Positions 43,542 through 55,070 of a stretch of 64,000 nucleotides of DNA are shown piece by piece. This DNA is from Bathynomus jamesi (Eukaryota > Arthropoda > Malacostraca > Isopoda > Cirolanidae): positions 87,501-151,500 of the forward strand of contig JAJOZX010005515.1 of assembly GCA_023014485.1 (NCBI GenBank), read 5' to 3'. The number at the start of each line of letters is the position of its first letter. Positions within the stretch are counted from its first letter, which is position 1. The translations under genes were made by a program, and so were the position numbers. The notes under the pieces were generated by a model, which ran no database searches, was not told where the DNA came from, and saw only the letters and a list, made by a program, of their open reading frames with translations.

Positions 43542-44474
43542 TTACGCTGGGACCGTTCGAGTTACGGCAGCCTGAAAAGAAGAGACAGTATTATGAAATA
43601 GTCTTCCTAAACGCGCAGCTCCAACGTCATTAAGATGAAGTCCATCTCCGAGGAACAAGTCCCTCCTGCCGTAGAAACTGTTCCAAAAATTCGCAAAATG
43701 CACTCCTTCCTGTTGGCAAAGAGACTTTAGGTTATTGTTAATATAGGTCGCCTTGCTGTAGAAATCTACGTTGGATAATTCGAGGAAGTATACCTGTTAA
43801 AACAATCTTATTAGTTTTTCCTTTAGTCGCTCTAGTAAGTCCCTGTACCTAGCCAGCAGTTCTTCCGATCTAGAATTTAAAACGTTATTAGTACCGACAT
43901 GAATAACATACGTTGTGTCCTCGGAGGTACCGTCTGTAAAATGGTCAACACTATTAGTTATATCCTCCACCCTTGCACCAGGGTAGCAGTAACGGCGCCT
44001 ACGACGAGGGTTTCTCCCACAGAATTCCTCGAGCTGCCCTCGAACAATGGAATCGCCAACGAGTCGTATTTCCGGTTCATCAGCATCTTCGAAACCTAAA
44101 ACAGAAAACTTATTGTTTGTTATTACTGGTAGACAAGTCTTAGGTTTTCTCAATGGGGCTCCATTACGCACTCGAACGAAGGGTTGGGAACTAGGGGAAG
44201 AGAGAGGGCTATTAGTACTATTTATATTATTAGTAGAAACTGAGGCAGGAGGGGTCGTAACTGGAGTCTCAAGGGATTCTAATTTTGCCGTCAGGAGCAT
44301 CACGCTTTCTTCAAGCCTCACTCTGGCCTCCCTCTCACGTTCTAACTCGTTCCTCAGGACTTCCATGCTTGAGCACCACCTGCAAACTAACTGTTCATTA
44401 TTATTAGCCATTGTAAACGCGTAAGCGGCAAATTTCCCTTCACAGCGACTGCAAGTACTTGACGGGGGTGCCAT
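43542..44474 (-). pseudogene. LINE-D ORF1 with SGNH esterase-like domain, one frameshift
   Basis: The frame 44474-43797 starts MAPPSSTCSRCEGKFAAYAF with CxxC/C-R-W-C pairs like a zinc finger, then a coiled-coil stretch (LRNELEREREARVRLEESVM), then IRLVGDSIVRGQLEEF and YVIHVGTNNVLNS, the GDS and GxN blocks of SGNH hydrolases. After a frame change near 43797 the domain continues to LFLGDGLHLNDVGAARL (D-x2-H block) and a stop at 43542. Esterase-bearing ORF1 is a known property of CR1-type LINEs. Confidence 0.75.
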
Positions 44475-45134
44475 GCTCTTAATTAGTTAAAAAACAAAAA
44501 ACAAAAAAACGAGCGTTTGGAAATTAATAAATTACAACGTAGGTCTACCGCGTGCTTATTGTGCCGTCACCTGCGCAAACCCGCAAAAATGTTCTTGAAA
44601 CGCAGAAACAGGTTCTTGTAACACAAATTTATACTAAATGAATATATAATTAAGCTACCGACGAAAGATCTGTAAAAGAAAAGTATTAATAAACTTATCT
44701 GTCCGCTATTCGACCGACTTTTTTTCCTTTTTTCCCACGGTGGTGACCACACTCTACTGATCTCCGAAGGAAGGAAAATGAACCTTATACCTCGTTTTCT
44801 GATAGATTTGAAAAACAAACAAGGCAAGCCACGTGCACTAGCCTTGGTTTAATCAAATAATATAGTACTGAATAAAGTCAATAAATGAAATATATTCGTT
44901 AATGAATGATTAGTAACACGAAGTAATTTAGTTAAGAATGCACCAAACACTATTTTTTTAAAGACACTTCAACGAAAACCACTTATTCAATTGATAACAC
45001 TGGACCCTCGATAAAACATGTCTGTTCAGAAGGAAAGCCTGAACACATCGTACTCTTTTTACCATGTTGGCAGACACTTTGTGCAGGGTTGCAACAGTAA
45101 TGTTTGCAATTGCAGCTTCACTGTTGGCCTTAAG

Positions 45135-46040
45135 TTATTCTATTGTGTGTGGGTTTGTCTTATAGACCACTTCTTTCAGGTATCCCCATAGAAAGTAATC
45201 AGGGGACGTCAAGTCCGGCGATCTTGGGGGCCACAAGTTTTTGGAAATGAGCCGGTTGGCGAAAAACTCCCGCAAGAAGCCCATAGTTTCATTAGACGTG
45301 TGACGCGTGGCGCCATCTTGCTGAAACCAGCAATAACGTTCATCCTCTTCAAGAAGTGTAATGAACTGGTTGATGATATCCCGGTATACATCACCATCCA
45401 CTGTCGCCTCAAAGAAAATGGGACCCACCACACGCCGACGAGTTAAAGCACCATACTCCAATTTTTTGAGGATGCAAGGGTTTTTAGTGGAACATATGTG
45501 GGTTTTCGCTACATCAAATCCTACTGTTAACATATCCTGGCTGTTAATATATCCGCTAAGGTGGAACCATGCTTCATCACTGAAGAAAACTTTATCGAGC
45601 ACGTCAATTCCATTTTTCTCGACGAATGTCCGAAACCACCTGCAATACTGTAAACGTTTTGCTGTGTCTGGGTTTTACAGTTTTTGGACCACACGAATAC
45701 GATACGGCTGCAGGTGTAACTTCTTTACAGCTCTCTGTGCACTGGAGTAGGACATCTGCGCGTGATGAAAGTTTCCTGGGACTTTTTCTCGGAGACCTTT
45801 CTAACCGTTCCGCACATCCTCAAGCTTTTCCTCAGTTAACAAAGACGGTCGTCCACTCCGTTTCCTGTCGTGTACACCTCCAGTCTCACGAAAACGGGCA
45901 ACCAGCCGTGAAATCGCTATCTTATTAACGACAGGAGCATCAGGATATCTTCCATGAAATGCTTCTTTCACCTGTGCATAAGACCGCATTGCAAAGTACT
46001 GTTCAATAATAAAGACCCGTTGCGCCTGAGAAAACGGCAT
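45135..46040 (-). pseudogene. Mariner transposase of the 40.4-46.2 kb element, broken
   Basis: The frame 46040-45801 carries the N-terminal helix-turn-helix (MPFSQAQRVFIIEQYFAMRS; RKRSGRPSLLTEEKLEDV). After frame changes between 45800 and 45603, the frame 45602-45135 has the catalytic Asp residues in VFFSDEAWFHL, QQDGATRHTS and RSPDLTSPDYFLW, with 33 residues between the second and third. The catalytic part is uninterrupted. Neighbouring LINE-D insertion separates the gene from its left terminus. Confidence 0.8.
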
Positions 46041-46224
46041 GTTGCTCCCACTGAGAACAAAGCACTACTGGTGTTGCGCAGGACACGCCACCCTACAGGC
46101 GGTGCTGGTGAGTCATCGTGACACGCCAGTAGTACCAACTGTTGGATGCAAGAAAGGTTCCAACACATTGTTCCTTATTACGAGACTCTTTCATGATGGG
46201 TAACGTGACTTTTGAATCACCCTG

Positions 46225-47786
46225 TAGATACACAGGTCAGTTGAGTGGGACCTTTTAAAACCAAACTGATTATGGAATGCCCATAAGGTAATCATTTAAT
46301 CGGAGTAACAAGAGTTTTTCTAATAGTTTCGAGAAGCAGGAAGCGACAGCCTGTAATTATTGCTGGACAGAATGTCTTCATGCTTATTTTTGACCAGGGG
46401 CAAGATACTGTATATACCCTCATGAACTTTGCAGGGATATAGCTATGAGCAAGGTTGGCTAATAAGAGCAATGCTATATTCAGACATACTACGTCATTGG
46501 CATATTTTAAGTCCTCATTCGATAGGTCATCTAATCTACCCCTGACGCAGAACCAGTCTTTAACTCTTTAATTAACCTCTTTACTTCAGGAACTGATATC
46601 ACTGTATTTTCCTTTGTTCCTCCCACAGGCGTTTCCTGCAGTCTATCTTAAGATTATCCCTACTCACACTGTTAAGAATGTTTGAGTAGTGGTTTTTCCA
46701 CAGCTATGTAATTTCATCCTCCTCCGACACTCCATCGATTGTCGGAGGGAGGGCACTTTTGACACCCGTTTGATTCTTAACAAATTTCCAAAATTTGTTA
46801 TTATCGTTATTTATGTGAGCTTCACAGGCTTTTGATGCTCGAATAGACTCTTTTTCCTGTTTACATTTTCTTTTGGCAGCCTTATACTGACCCCTATTTC
46901 TACATATATTCATGTATAGTGGTCCTAATCTGGGCCTACCATGAAAGCACCACAAATCGTAGGCGTCTTTTGATTCCCTCTTCAGGGGGCAATAAAATCA
47001 TTCCATCCAGGAATAAGCTTAGTATGATAGTTAAGATTTAATCAGGGGGCTTCCTGCTTCTCTTAACAGGGATACTATCCTACTATAATACCTATCTATG
47101 AGTTTACAGTGAGAATCATTTGAGCAAGGATTACTACAGGCAAGATGCAAAATTTATGAATTATTAAAGAGGTGACCTGTTCTGTCTTTGTATTCTATTC
47201 TCTGTTGCATATTAACATTAGACCAATCGACGCGATTATTCTTACCTATTGAGTTCTTATGTCGTGTTGCGCATAAATTGGTAAAATTAATTAATAGTTC
47301 TAATAGTCTATGATCAGAAAGAAGGAAATGATGCAGAATATGAAATCTAACAATTCGATCCTTTAGATTATTACTAGTGAGACAATGATCAATCCACCTG
47401 GTGGTAACATTCATATCACTAACGTATGTAAAATTACCACTGGTTACCCCTAATACATCTACATTATTTATACTTAATTTGGCCGACTCGCACATGTTAC
47501 CCAATTCTACAAAGAATTCCAAGTTCACATGCGCGTTAAAGTCCCCCATTATTATACAGTGAGAATATTTGGGGTTATCTGATAATGACTTAATTTTGTA
47601 CAGCAAATCAATGTATTCATCTAGATTACTGCCGTTGTTGTATGGTAAATAGCAGTTTACAATCTGTAATCATTGTTCACTTGTAATTCAATGCCTAACA
47701 ACCTTACATTATTGCTTGTTAAAAATTTTATGTTTTGACAAATTTTTCCTTATTAAGAAAGCAACACCACCAAAAGGCCTAACGTA
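46225..47786 (-). pseudogene. LINE-B fragment 3 of 5: endonuclease C-terminal part and RT N-terminal part
   Basis: The frame 47606-47154 has HCIIMGDFNAHVN, TTRWIDHCLT and LSDHRLLELLINF, endonuclease blocks. Upstream of it, VNCYLPYNNGSN lies near 47650 in another frame. The frame 46955-46704 is the linker (NNDNNKFWKFVKNQTGVK, LPPTIDGV). Pieces of the RT N-terminus up to about 46225 contain many stops. The stretch with RT motif A is missing at the mariner junction. Confidence 0.7.
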
Positions 47787-48152
47787 CAGTGCTTACAATA
47801 AGTCTCGCGCCTCTGTCTCGTCCCAAGCTAGTCTGTTAGGTATAAAATGGGCGGTCCTTATGGCAGCGGAGGTGTGTTCGGATTGGTGCACATAATTGCT
47901 CTAACCCCATCAATGACGTCCACATTATCATTGTGTCGATCACTCTATCTATTTATATATAGAGACATACTGTATATAGATATATATAGAGTATGCAGGG
48001 ATAACGTGTCTCAGTCCCAGCTATGGTAGTTGTCTTACAATTAACAGTCCCAAGTGCAAGTTACGTTAACACCTCCACATAAACTACCCTGGACTAAAAT
48101 AACATAAGTGAAGCCCTTACCCACAAACCATTTAAAAGGTGTGATTTAAAAG

Positions 48153-48221
48153 CTCTCTGTCTCTCTCTCTGTGTGTGTGTGTGTCTCTCTCTGTGTGTAT
48201 GTGTGTGTGTCTCTCTCTCTG

Positions 48222-48310
<89 letters not shown>
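48153..48310. repeat. (CT)n/(GT)n compound microsatellite
   Basis: CT and GT blocks alternating over about 160 bp inside the Tc1-like element. Confidence 0.95.
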
Positions 48311-48313
<3 letters not shown>

Positions 48314-48885
48314 CACACCGCATGGCAATGTATCCATATAACGTTAATAATAACCGAAACTCGAGAAAATATACTCTCTGCCTTCCGCTCTATCCCAAAT
48401 CCTTTTCTCTTAGTAATCTCTTACTACAAACTAATCTATCATATTTTGCGACTTTTTAACTCTGGTAGGATTCAATTCCATTCCTATAGTGTAAGATACT
48501 TAAATTCATGTGTGTATTATGCCATATGATGTGCGTAATAAATAATCATTTTTAAATAGTTGGAGCGTTCAAGGTCATCTGTAGTAATCTATAGACTACC
48601 CCTGAAGCCCACTCTCAACACTTAGATTCCCCTAAGACACAGGCGTCTTCAAGTAACATGAATGCGTAGAGATCTAAGGTGTTAGATTCCATATTATATT
48701 TTATGTGCTAGGTTTAAGAACGCTGGCATTGAAGGATGGAAGGAAGGGACAGTAAAAGCGATAATAGGTTTAATGAAGGAAGTGGAATGAGGATGGAGGT
48801 AAGCGTTGCTATGTCGAAGGAAACGAGGTTGGGTGGGGAATTACGAAGGGAGGAGGAAAGGGAACCAGAGATTATTAATCTAATT

Positions 48886-49131
48886 CTGCCACCACGTTCT
48901 CCTGATATGAATCCGATTGAAAACCTTTGGGCAATAATGATTAACGAATGGGAGCAACGCAATGAAAGAACATTTGAAGCACTTTTAGCTCACACGAGGA
49001 ATAGTTAGGAGAGCTTATGTCGAACACCAAACATTCCCTACAATCTGGCCTCTTCTATGCCGCAACGATTTAAGAAATTATTGATGCCGGAGGAAGCTAT
49101 ACGAAATACTGATGTTAAAGCCATGACGTAA
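48886..49131 (+). pseudogene. Tc1-like transposase C-terminal fragment
   Basis: LPPRSPDMNPIENLWAIM carries the third acidic catalytic residue block typical of Tc1 elements. A TAG at 49006 interrupts it. The remainder ends near RNTDVKAMT. The stretch before 48886 does not encode recognisable transposase. From 49132 to 49940 I see no gene. Confidence 0.65.
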
Positions 49132-50093
49132 ATGTGTATCGAATATATATTTATGTTAATATAGAATTTTATTATATTTTTATGTTTGACATCTATAAAA
49201 GTATATATTGTGACCATGAAAGAACTTTACTTATTCTTAGTTAGAATCTTTTCTTGCAATGTCTACGCTCGTGGAAATGATAATATATGCATTGTTGAAA
49301 CAAACTATGAGAAGGTAATAGTTTCAGGAAAAAAATAAAAACTGGCAACATCGAGGCCATCACATGTTTATGGAATTGTCATATGATATGCTACCAATAA
49401 ACTCTTATATACTACTATATACAGTATACTATATTACGTAATAATTACGATGAAAATATCAAATGCAAATTTCTCTGATTCACGGCCCACCAGTCTTGCT
49501 TTAGACTAATGACTTTCATAAGATGGAATAGGTTACCACTTAAAACAATGGATAAACTATCTATTAGTGAGATGACCGTGACTTCCTCGAAATGCGAGCC
49601 GCGTGAGAGGTTCACTGAGGAATTTGATCATTAGATTCTTCACGTAGGATATGTATCACAAACAACAATATTGACAACAATTCCCAACAATTACTTAATA
49701 TCAATCATTGCATTTGAGCAAATAATTTAGACCTGCGTCAAAATAACTTCGGTATCATGCCATGATTTGGGATATTTGCCGAATTAATCGTTCTCTATAG
49801 TCTACAGTATATATTGAGACGGTATAATGTAATGCCCAACTAATATTATGATGACTAGGATTGCTCCATAACCATCCAAACATCCCGAAACTTGGTCATT
49901 CTGCTTCTTAATCATTTGTATTTTAAACACTAAAATGTAGCAGAAGTGACGTAATAATGGACGTCATTGATGGGGTTAGAGCAATTATGTGCACCAATCC
50001 GAACACACCTCCGCTGCCATAAGGATCGCCCATTTTATACCGAACAGACTAGCTTGGGGCGAGACAGAGGCGCGAGACTTATTGTAAGCACTG

Positions 50094-50302
50094 TACATTA
50101 ATTCATCTGACAAGTCTACTGCTGATGACGCATGATACATAACGTCATCATGGATGGTTGAGAGGAATTTTAGCTCTTGCTTAGGTAGCCAGTGCTCTTG
50201 CAGGAGTATCAAATCTGCACTGTCACAGACTTTATGAACATCTACAATTGAATTCCTTATTGACCTTACGTTATATGAGACTATTTTCAACAAGTTATCC
50301 CT
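50094..50302 (-). pseudogene. LINE-B fragment 4 of 5: endonuclease N-terminus
   Basis: On the minus strand MLKIVSYNVRSIRNSIVDV starts near 50293, followed by ADLILLQEHWLPKQEL, which carries the catalytic Asn/Glu blocks of the AP endonuclease. It ends at the TA of the Tc1-like element, and its continuation is at 47786. The hAT inserted just upstream of the ORF2 start. Confidence 0.75.
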
Positions 50303-50554
50303 AAAGTGACCATATTTTTAGGAGCAAAAAGCGGGGCATTTTTCTATTTTTGGAGTTATAAACTAAAATGACTATATTTTCAGGAGCCAAAAGCGGGACA
50401 CCTCTCTACCTCATATATATATATATATAGAACATAATTATTACTTCACTGCTTGTATTTTTCTCTTGAGTATATAATTATGAAAAAAATTAACTCAACT
50501 GAGAATGGCTTATATCTATGACATATCAATACACAATATTATCATACTTGCTTT

Positions 50555-51204
50555 TCAATTCCCGTACTTTTCAGTAGATGAAATCTTCTGAAGTAACTCC
50601 GGAGTTGATTTCAACATAGTGTAGAACTCCATACAGGTTTGATTGAAGTTTATTTTAGTTAAAAGTAAAGCTTTTAGAGTTGAGACTTTCAGTTGTGCTT
50701 TCTCAGATGTCCAAGTCTTATTCATTTGAGAGAAAGCACGTTCAGTCGAAGCATTAGTTCCTGGAAGACAGAGTATGAATTGAACTAATGCTGACATTCG
50801 TTGATGATTGACATCTCTGGCCTTGAAATGAGTGAATACTTCCACCCAGCGCTGGCCTGTTGATAATTTAGATGCATTCCACTCTGCTACTTTCTCATCA
50901 CTAATGTACTTTGCAAAACTCGTGAACTCATCAAATAATTCAGTGTCAAATTTGGGGTCAAATAGTTGTTTTTCAGCAGCAAAATCCATTGTTTTCTCAA
51001 CAACTGACCACTTTGGAACTTGTTTTAATAAAGCCCACTGCATACACTCAACGTTTGGCAAGTGACCCGACCACTGATCCAAGTACTTAACACATGTGTC
51101 ATAAAACTCAACTAATATTTTCTTTACAGATAAGGAATCATTAGAATCAATCAACCCATCTTGTTCAAGTTTGTTTACAAGACTCCTGACTGAGAGTGGT
51201 ATTG
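50555..51204 (-). pseudogene. hAT transposase C-terminal region, duplicate without insertion
   Basis: About 200 codons from LSVRSLVNKLEQDGLIDSND to a natural end (KISSTEKYGN). It includes the hAT dimerisation/catalytic Glu block LPGTNASTERAFSQMNKTW. It is nearly identical to the split copy at 52456-53919, but has the uninterrupted target site GTTGAGAC (50679-50686). It matches only the end of the gene, so it is a partial tandem duplicate. Confidence 0.8.
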
Positions 51205-52222
51205 AAAAATTTATTGAAAAACTTTTTTTTTTTTTTGAGAGAGATTATTTAGGTTTAGGTGTAATATTAAGGTTAAGTTTACTTTAAATAGACACAGTAA
51301 TTATAGAAATAATAATGGCCCATTTAGACACTGTCAACATAGCTACAGACTTTTTCACAGTAGGCTGCAGTGGTTTTCAGGTTAAAATTTGGTCAGCAGC
51401 CAGATTACTAACTATGGTGAAGCTAAATTCATTAAAATTAATTTAGACTTACCAAAAATGAAGTTGCCAGTTGAACGTTACCCTTTCTGTTTCTAACTAA
51501 TCCATAAGTTTCATTTAGTTTCCAGATTTGAATTTTATTTGTTAAGTTTTAAGTTACTATTTAACACACTGCTAGGTTATTTATTTGTAGGGGCTATTTC
51601 CCAGACCTAGGTTTTGCAGGTTAAGTTAGGCTAGGGCTGTATTGCCCTTAAGTTTTGTTTTTAAAGGTTTAAGGTTTAAGGTTTTGAAGGTTTTACTCAA
51701 GTTAAGTTAGGGCTATATTGCCTTTAAGTTTTAATATGGGCTATAACAGCCATTTAATTATTGAGTTAGGGCAGTTGTAGCCCGGTTCGAGTTTCTTCTA
51801 GGTACCTAGTTTTTCTCTTACCTTAGTTATTTTCTTTAATTAACTTACTTACACCTAGTTCTGATAGGCCTCTATTTAGTTAAACAGGGTTTTTGTTTAA
51901 TTGCAGTGGTTATTAAGGATAAGGTTTAAAGGTTGTGAGGTTTAAAGGCTGTGAGGTTTAAAGGTTGACTAAGTTGCCCGGTTAGTTGGGTAACCACGAG
52001 AATTTTATTTTACGAAAAAACTAGCCCGCTTCATGCAGTCAAAATTTTTCAAGAATGGATAAAGCTCCGTTTTTCTTTGTCTCAGAAACTTTTTCCTTTC
52101 TTCTTGTTTTTTAATTAGGGAAACCCAACTTCACTAGTTGGTTAGAAACGAGGGTTGTTATTTTTATTCTATATTTATTTTGTTTATATTTTATTTGGAA
52201 ATATATGCAGTTATTTCTTTTA
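51205..52222. other. 1.0-kb spacer between the two hAT C-terminal copies
   Basis: Not seen elsewhere in the window. It contains a 15-base T run at its left edge (about 51226-51240), two copies of a GTTAAGTTAG...ATTGCC...TTAAGTTTT segment (51615-51660 and 51699-51735), and three copies of AGGTTTAAAGG (51920-51965). No coding frame. Confidence 0.5.
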
Positions 52223-52455
52223 GGAGCAAAAAGCGGGGTATTTTTCTATTTTTGGAGTTATAAACTAAAATTACTATATTTTCAGGAGCCAAAAGCGGGA
52301 CACCTCTCTACCTCATATATATATATATATATATATAATTATTACTTCACTGCTTGTATTTTTCTCTTGAGTATATAATTATGAAAAAAATTAACTCAAC
52401 TGAGAATGGCTTATATCTATGACATACCAATACACAATATTATCATACTTGCTTT

Positions 52456-55070
52456 TCAATTCCCGTACTTTTCAGTAGATGAAATCTTCTGAAGTAACTC
52501 CGGAGTTGATTTCAACATAGTGTAGAACTTCATACAGGTTTGATTGAAGTTTATTTTAGTTAAAAGTAAAGCTTTTAGAGTTGAGACCAGTGATGTAGTC
52601 GAGACCACCAAGTCCGAGACTGAGACCGAGACCGAGACCTGATCCTGTGAGACCAAGATCGAGACCGAGATCAAAGGTTCGAGATCGAGATCTACCTTCC
52701 GAGATCGAGACCCTTAAAATTCGAGACCGAGATCGAGATCGAGACCAAGCTCATGACGTCATTTTTTTTAACATTTACAATTGGCAATTGTGATTTTTTC
52801 TACGAATCGGTACGTTGTAAATATAAGTGATGTGAAGGGTTGTCGAGTTGTTCTATGCTTTATTGAATTTATCGGTACTGTTTTCTTTATGCTGTATTTC
52901 TTGCATTATTTTTGTGTGAAGCATTTTTTTTTCAAATACATATTGGATGGGAGGATAATCGTTTTTGTCAGGCCACAGAGGTTGACACGCCGTTTGGCAA
53001 CACTAAGTGGCCTTATAATATATACTTATATATATAATATATATAATTCTCTATTTAGTGGCAACTCAAAACAGGGTGACTGATTAGTGAATACCTAGAG
53101 TCCCTTACTTTTACAAACTTTCATAAACATTCTGAACTGTATCTGTTCAACCAAGCCACCATCATGAGTATGCCAATAACATGTATTTTTCATTACGGTC
53201 TCGAGAGGTCTCGAAAGGTCTCGGGGAGAAAAACCGAGACCGCGTCTGTCGAGACCGAGATCGAGACCGAGATCTAAATAGCGGAGACCGAGATCGAGAT
53301 CGAGATCTGCAAAATGGGTCTCGAGATCGGTCTCGAGACCGAGACCGATCTCGAGACCTACATCACTGGTTGAGACTTTCAGTTATGCTTTCTCAGATGT
53401 CCAAGTCTTATTCATTTGAGAGAAAGCACGTTCAGTCGAAGCATTAGTTCCTGGAAGACAGAGTATGAATTGAACTAATGCTGACATTCGTTGATGATTG
53501 ACATCTCTGGCCTTGAAATGAGTGAATACTTCCACCCAGCGCTGGCCTGTTGATAATTTAGATGCATTCCACTCTGCTACTTTCTCATCACTAATGTACT
53601 TTGCAAAACACGTGAACTCATCAAATAATTCAGTGTCAAATTTGGGGTCAAATAGTTGTTTTTCAGCAGCAAAATCCATTGTTTTCTCAACAACTGACCA
53701 CTTTGGAACTTGTTTTAATAAAGCCCACTGCATACACTCAACGTTTGGCAAGTGACCCGACCACTGATCCAAGTACTTAACACATGTGTCATAAAACTCA
53801 ACTAATATTTTCTTTACAGATAAGGAATCATTAGAATCAATCAACCCATCTTGTTCAAGTTTGTTTACAAGACTCCTGACTGAGAGTGGCACAAACACAT
53901 TATCTTTCTTTGATTGCAAATTATCCTTCAGATCAGATATATATGTTCACCCTCAATCTTTAAAACCACTTGGTGAAAGGTGGCTGCTTGACAGTGCACA
54001 AAGTTGAGCCAGATCTCTGATTGTGGGTTTTCCAAAAAGTTTTTCAGTATCACTGGACACTTGCTTTGGCTCAGAAAGTATGATCTTAGACCAGGAAACA
54101 ACTTGAGTATTCTTTCAGCTGCAGGCATTAATGCCAACCACCTTGTTTTACTATATCACAGTAACTGTTTATATTCAATGTCCACAAAATCACAAAACTT
54201 TTTCAGCTCTTCTACTCGAACAGTATAGATGTAGAAATATGAATATATCTTTACAACCACTGTTTTCACATCAATTGGCAGACAGTCACTGGCAGACTGA
54301 ACAGCATTATGTACAATATGTGCAAAACAACCAATCCCAATTAGTTCTCTACCAATGTAGTCATTTAGCTTCCACCAAAATTACAGTTAGTGTTATCACC
54401 ACAGAAAGCAATTAGTTTTCTGCCCAGTTCATGCTCTTCAATAATATCAGTTAAATATTTCACCACAATATCTAAGGTTTCTCCAGGCTGAGATTTAAAG
54501 TCAGTAAGTTTCACTTGAGCACCTTCATATGGCTGAAAGAAGCGAATTAAAACAAGAAACAGCTTGATGTTTCCATGGTTGCTTGCATCAGTTAGCAATG
54601 TTATCCAATGAGCATCCTTTAATTGTTTTTTTTTAATTCTGTTTCAGCATATGGTGCAAATACATTTGAAACAATCCTTCGCACTTTGTTCTGGCACATG
54701 AAAATTTCGGTTCAAAGCATGTTTTCAAAATTTTTGTTGCACAGTCAGTAGATCTGAAGCTTTGATTTTCCCTGACTGTATGGTAAGCCCACAAATCCTC
54801 AGCAGCAGCTACTTCTAAATCCTTATTACTAGGAGTCACATTTTTAAAATAATCACTCACTCTCTTACTAGATGAAGCACCGATCTCAACCGATTTGTGT
54901 CTTTTTGAACCAAGATGTTTAGTAATATCATTAATCCCACCATGTCCAATGCTGAAGTCACTTCTACATTTCTCACACCGTACATCACTTTCGGTTGTTG
55001 TTTTTGTAATAAATGGATATTTAGACTGCAGATGTGCATTAAATGTACACTTCCTTTTAGTTTTAGACAT
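52456..55070 (-). pseudogene. hAT transposase, several breaks and one insertion
   Basis: The N-terminal frame 55070-54633 has a BED-type zinc finger (CEKCRSDF with KHLGSKRH). The frame 54598-54365 holds the first two acidic residues (LLTDASNHG; FCGDNTNCNFGG). Degenerate sequence and the frame 54137-53928 follow. The frame 53919-53383 has VRSLVNKLEQD and the Glu block NASTERAFSQMNK. After the 781-bp insertion, the last codons run 52587-52456. hAT transposases cut and paste using this DDE triad. Stops and frame changes near 54630, 54360-54140 and 53925 inactivate it. Confidence 0.8.
52588..53368 (+). mobile_element. Non-autonomous hAT-type element with GAGACC/GAGATC arrays
   Basis: 781 bp. Ends CAGTGATGTAG and CTACATCACTG. 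GTTGAGAC duplicated at 52580-52587 and 53369-53376, and present once at 50679-50686 in the paralogous empty copy. Both outer quarters (52600-52750, 53205-53355) are degenerate hexamer arrays of GAGACC and GAGATC. The middle 440 bp is unique and non-coding. Confidence 0.9.

Larger units (their letters stand above)
40630..44850 (-). mobile_element. LINE-D: near full-length CR1-like element
   Basis: It carries 5' region, ORF1 with an esterase-like domain, ORF2 with endonuclease and RT, and a 3' region with CCACCACGGAGGACATGC. Boundaries are approximate: no target duplication was found. It sits between two parts of a mariner, so it inserted after it. Confidence 0.75.
40419..46224 (-). mobile_element. 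Mariner element opened by a CR1-like LINE
   Basis: Ends CAGGGTGATTCAAAAGTCC at 40419 and the inverted copy ending at 46224, with TA on both sides. Its own sequence is 40419 to about 40630 and about 44850 to 46224. The middle is LINE-D. Confidence 0.8.
47787..50093 (+). mobile_element. Tc1-like element with about 140-bp inverted repeats, transposase mostly lost
   Basis: 2307 bp. Ends CAGTGCTTACAATAAGTCTC inverted, repeats matching for about 140 bp up to ATGACGTCCA, with TA on both sides (47785-47786, 50094-50095). It contains a CT/GT microsatellite and one transposase scrap. The terminal repeats are nearly identical, so insertion or gene conversion is recent. Confidence 0.85.

Noticed and set aside
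48132..48529. Arg-Glu and Ser-Leu rich frames on both strands
   Set aside because: They are translations of the CT/GT microsatellite within the Tc1-like element.
53181..53447. Frame with Arg-Asp repeats resembling an RD/SR-type protein
   Set aside because: It is the translation of the GAGACC/GAGATC arrays of a non-autonomous element and runs into its target gene in antisense.
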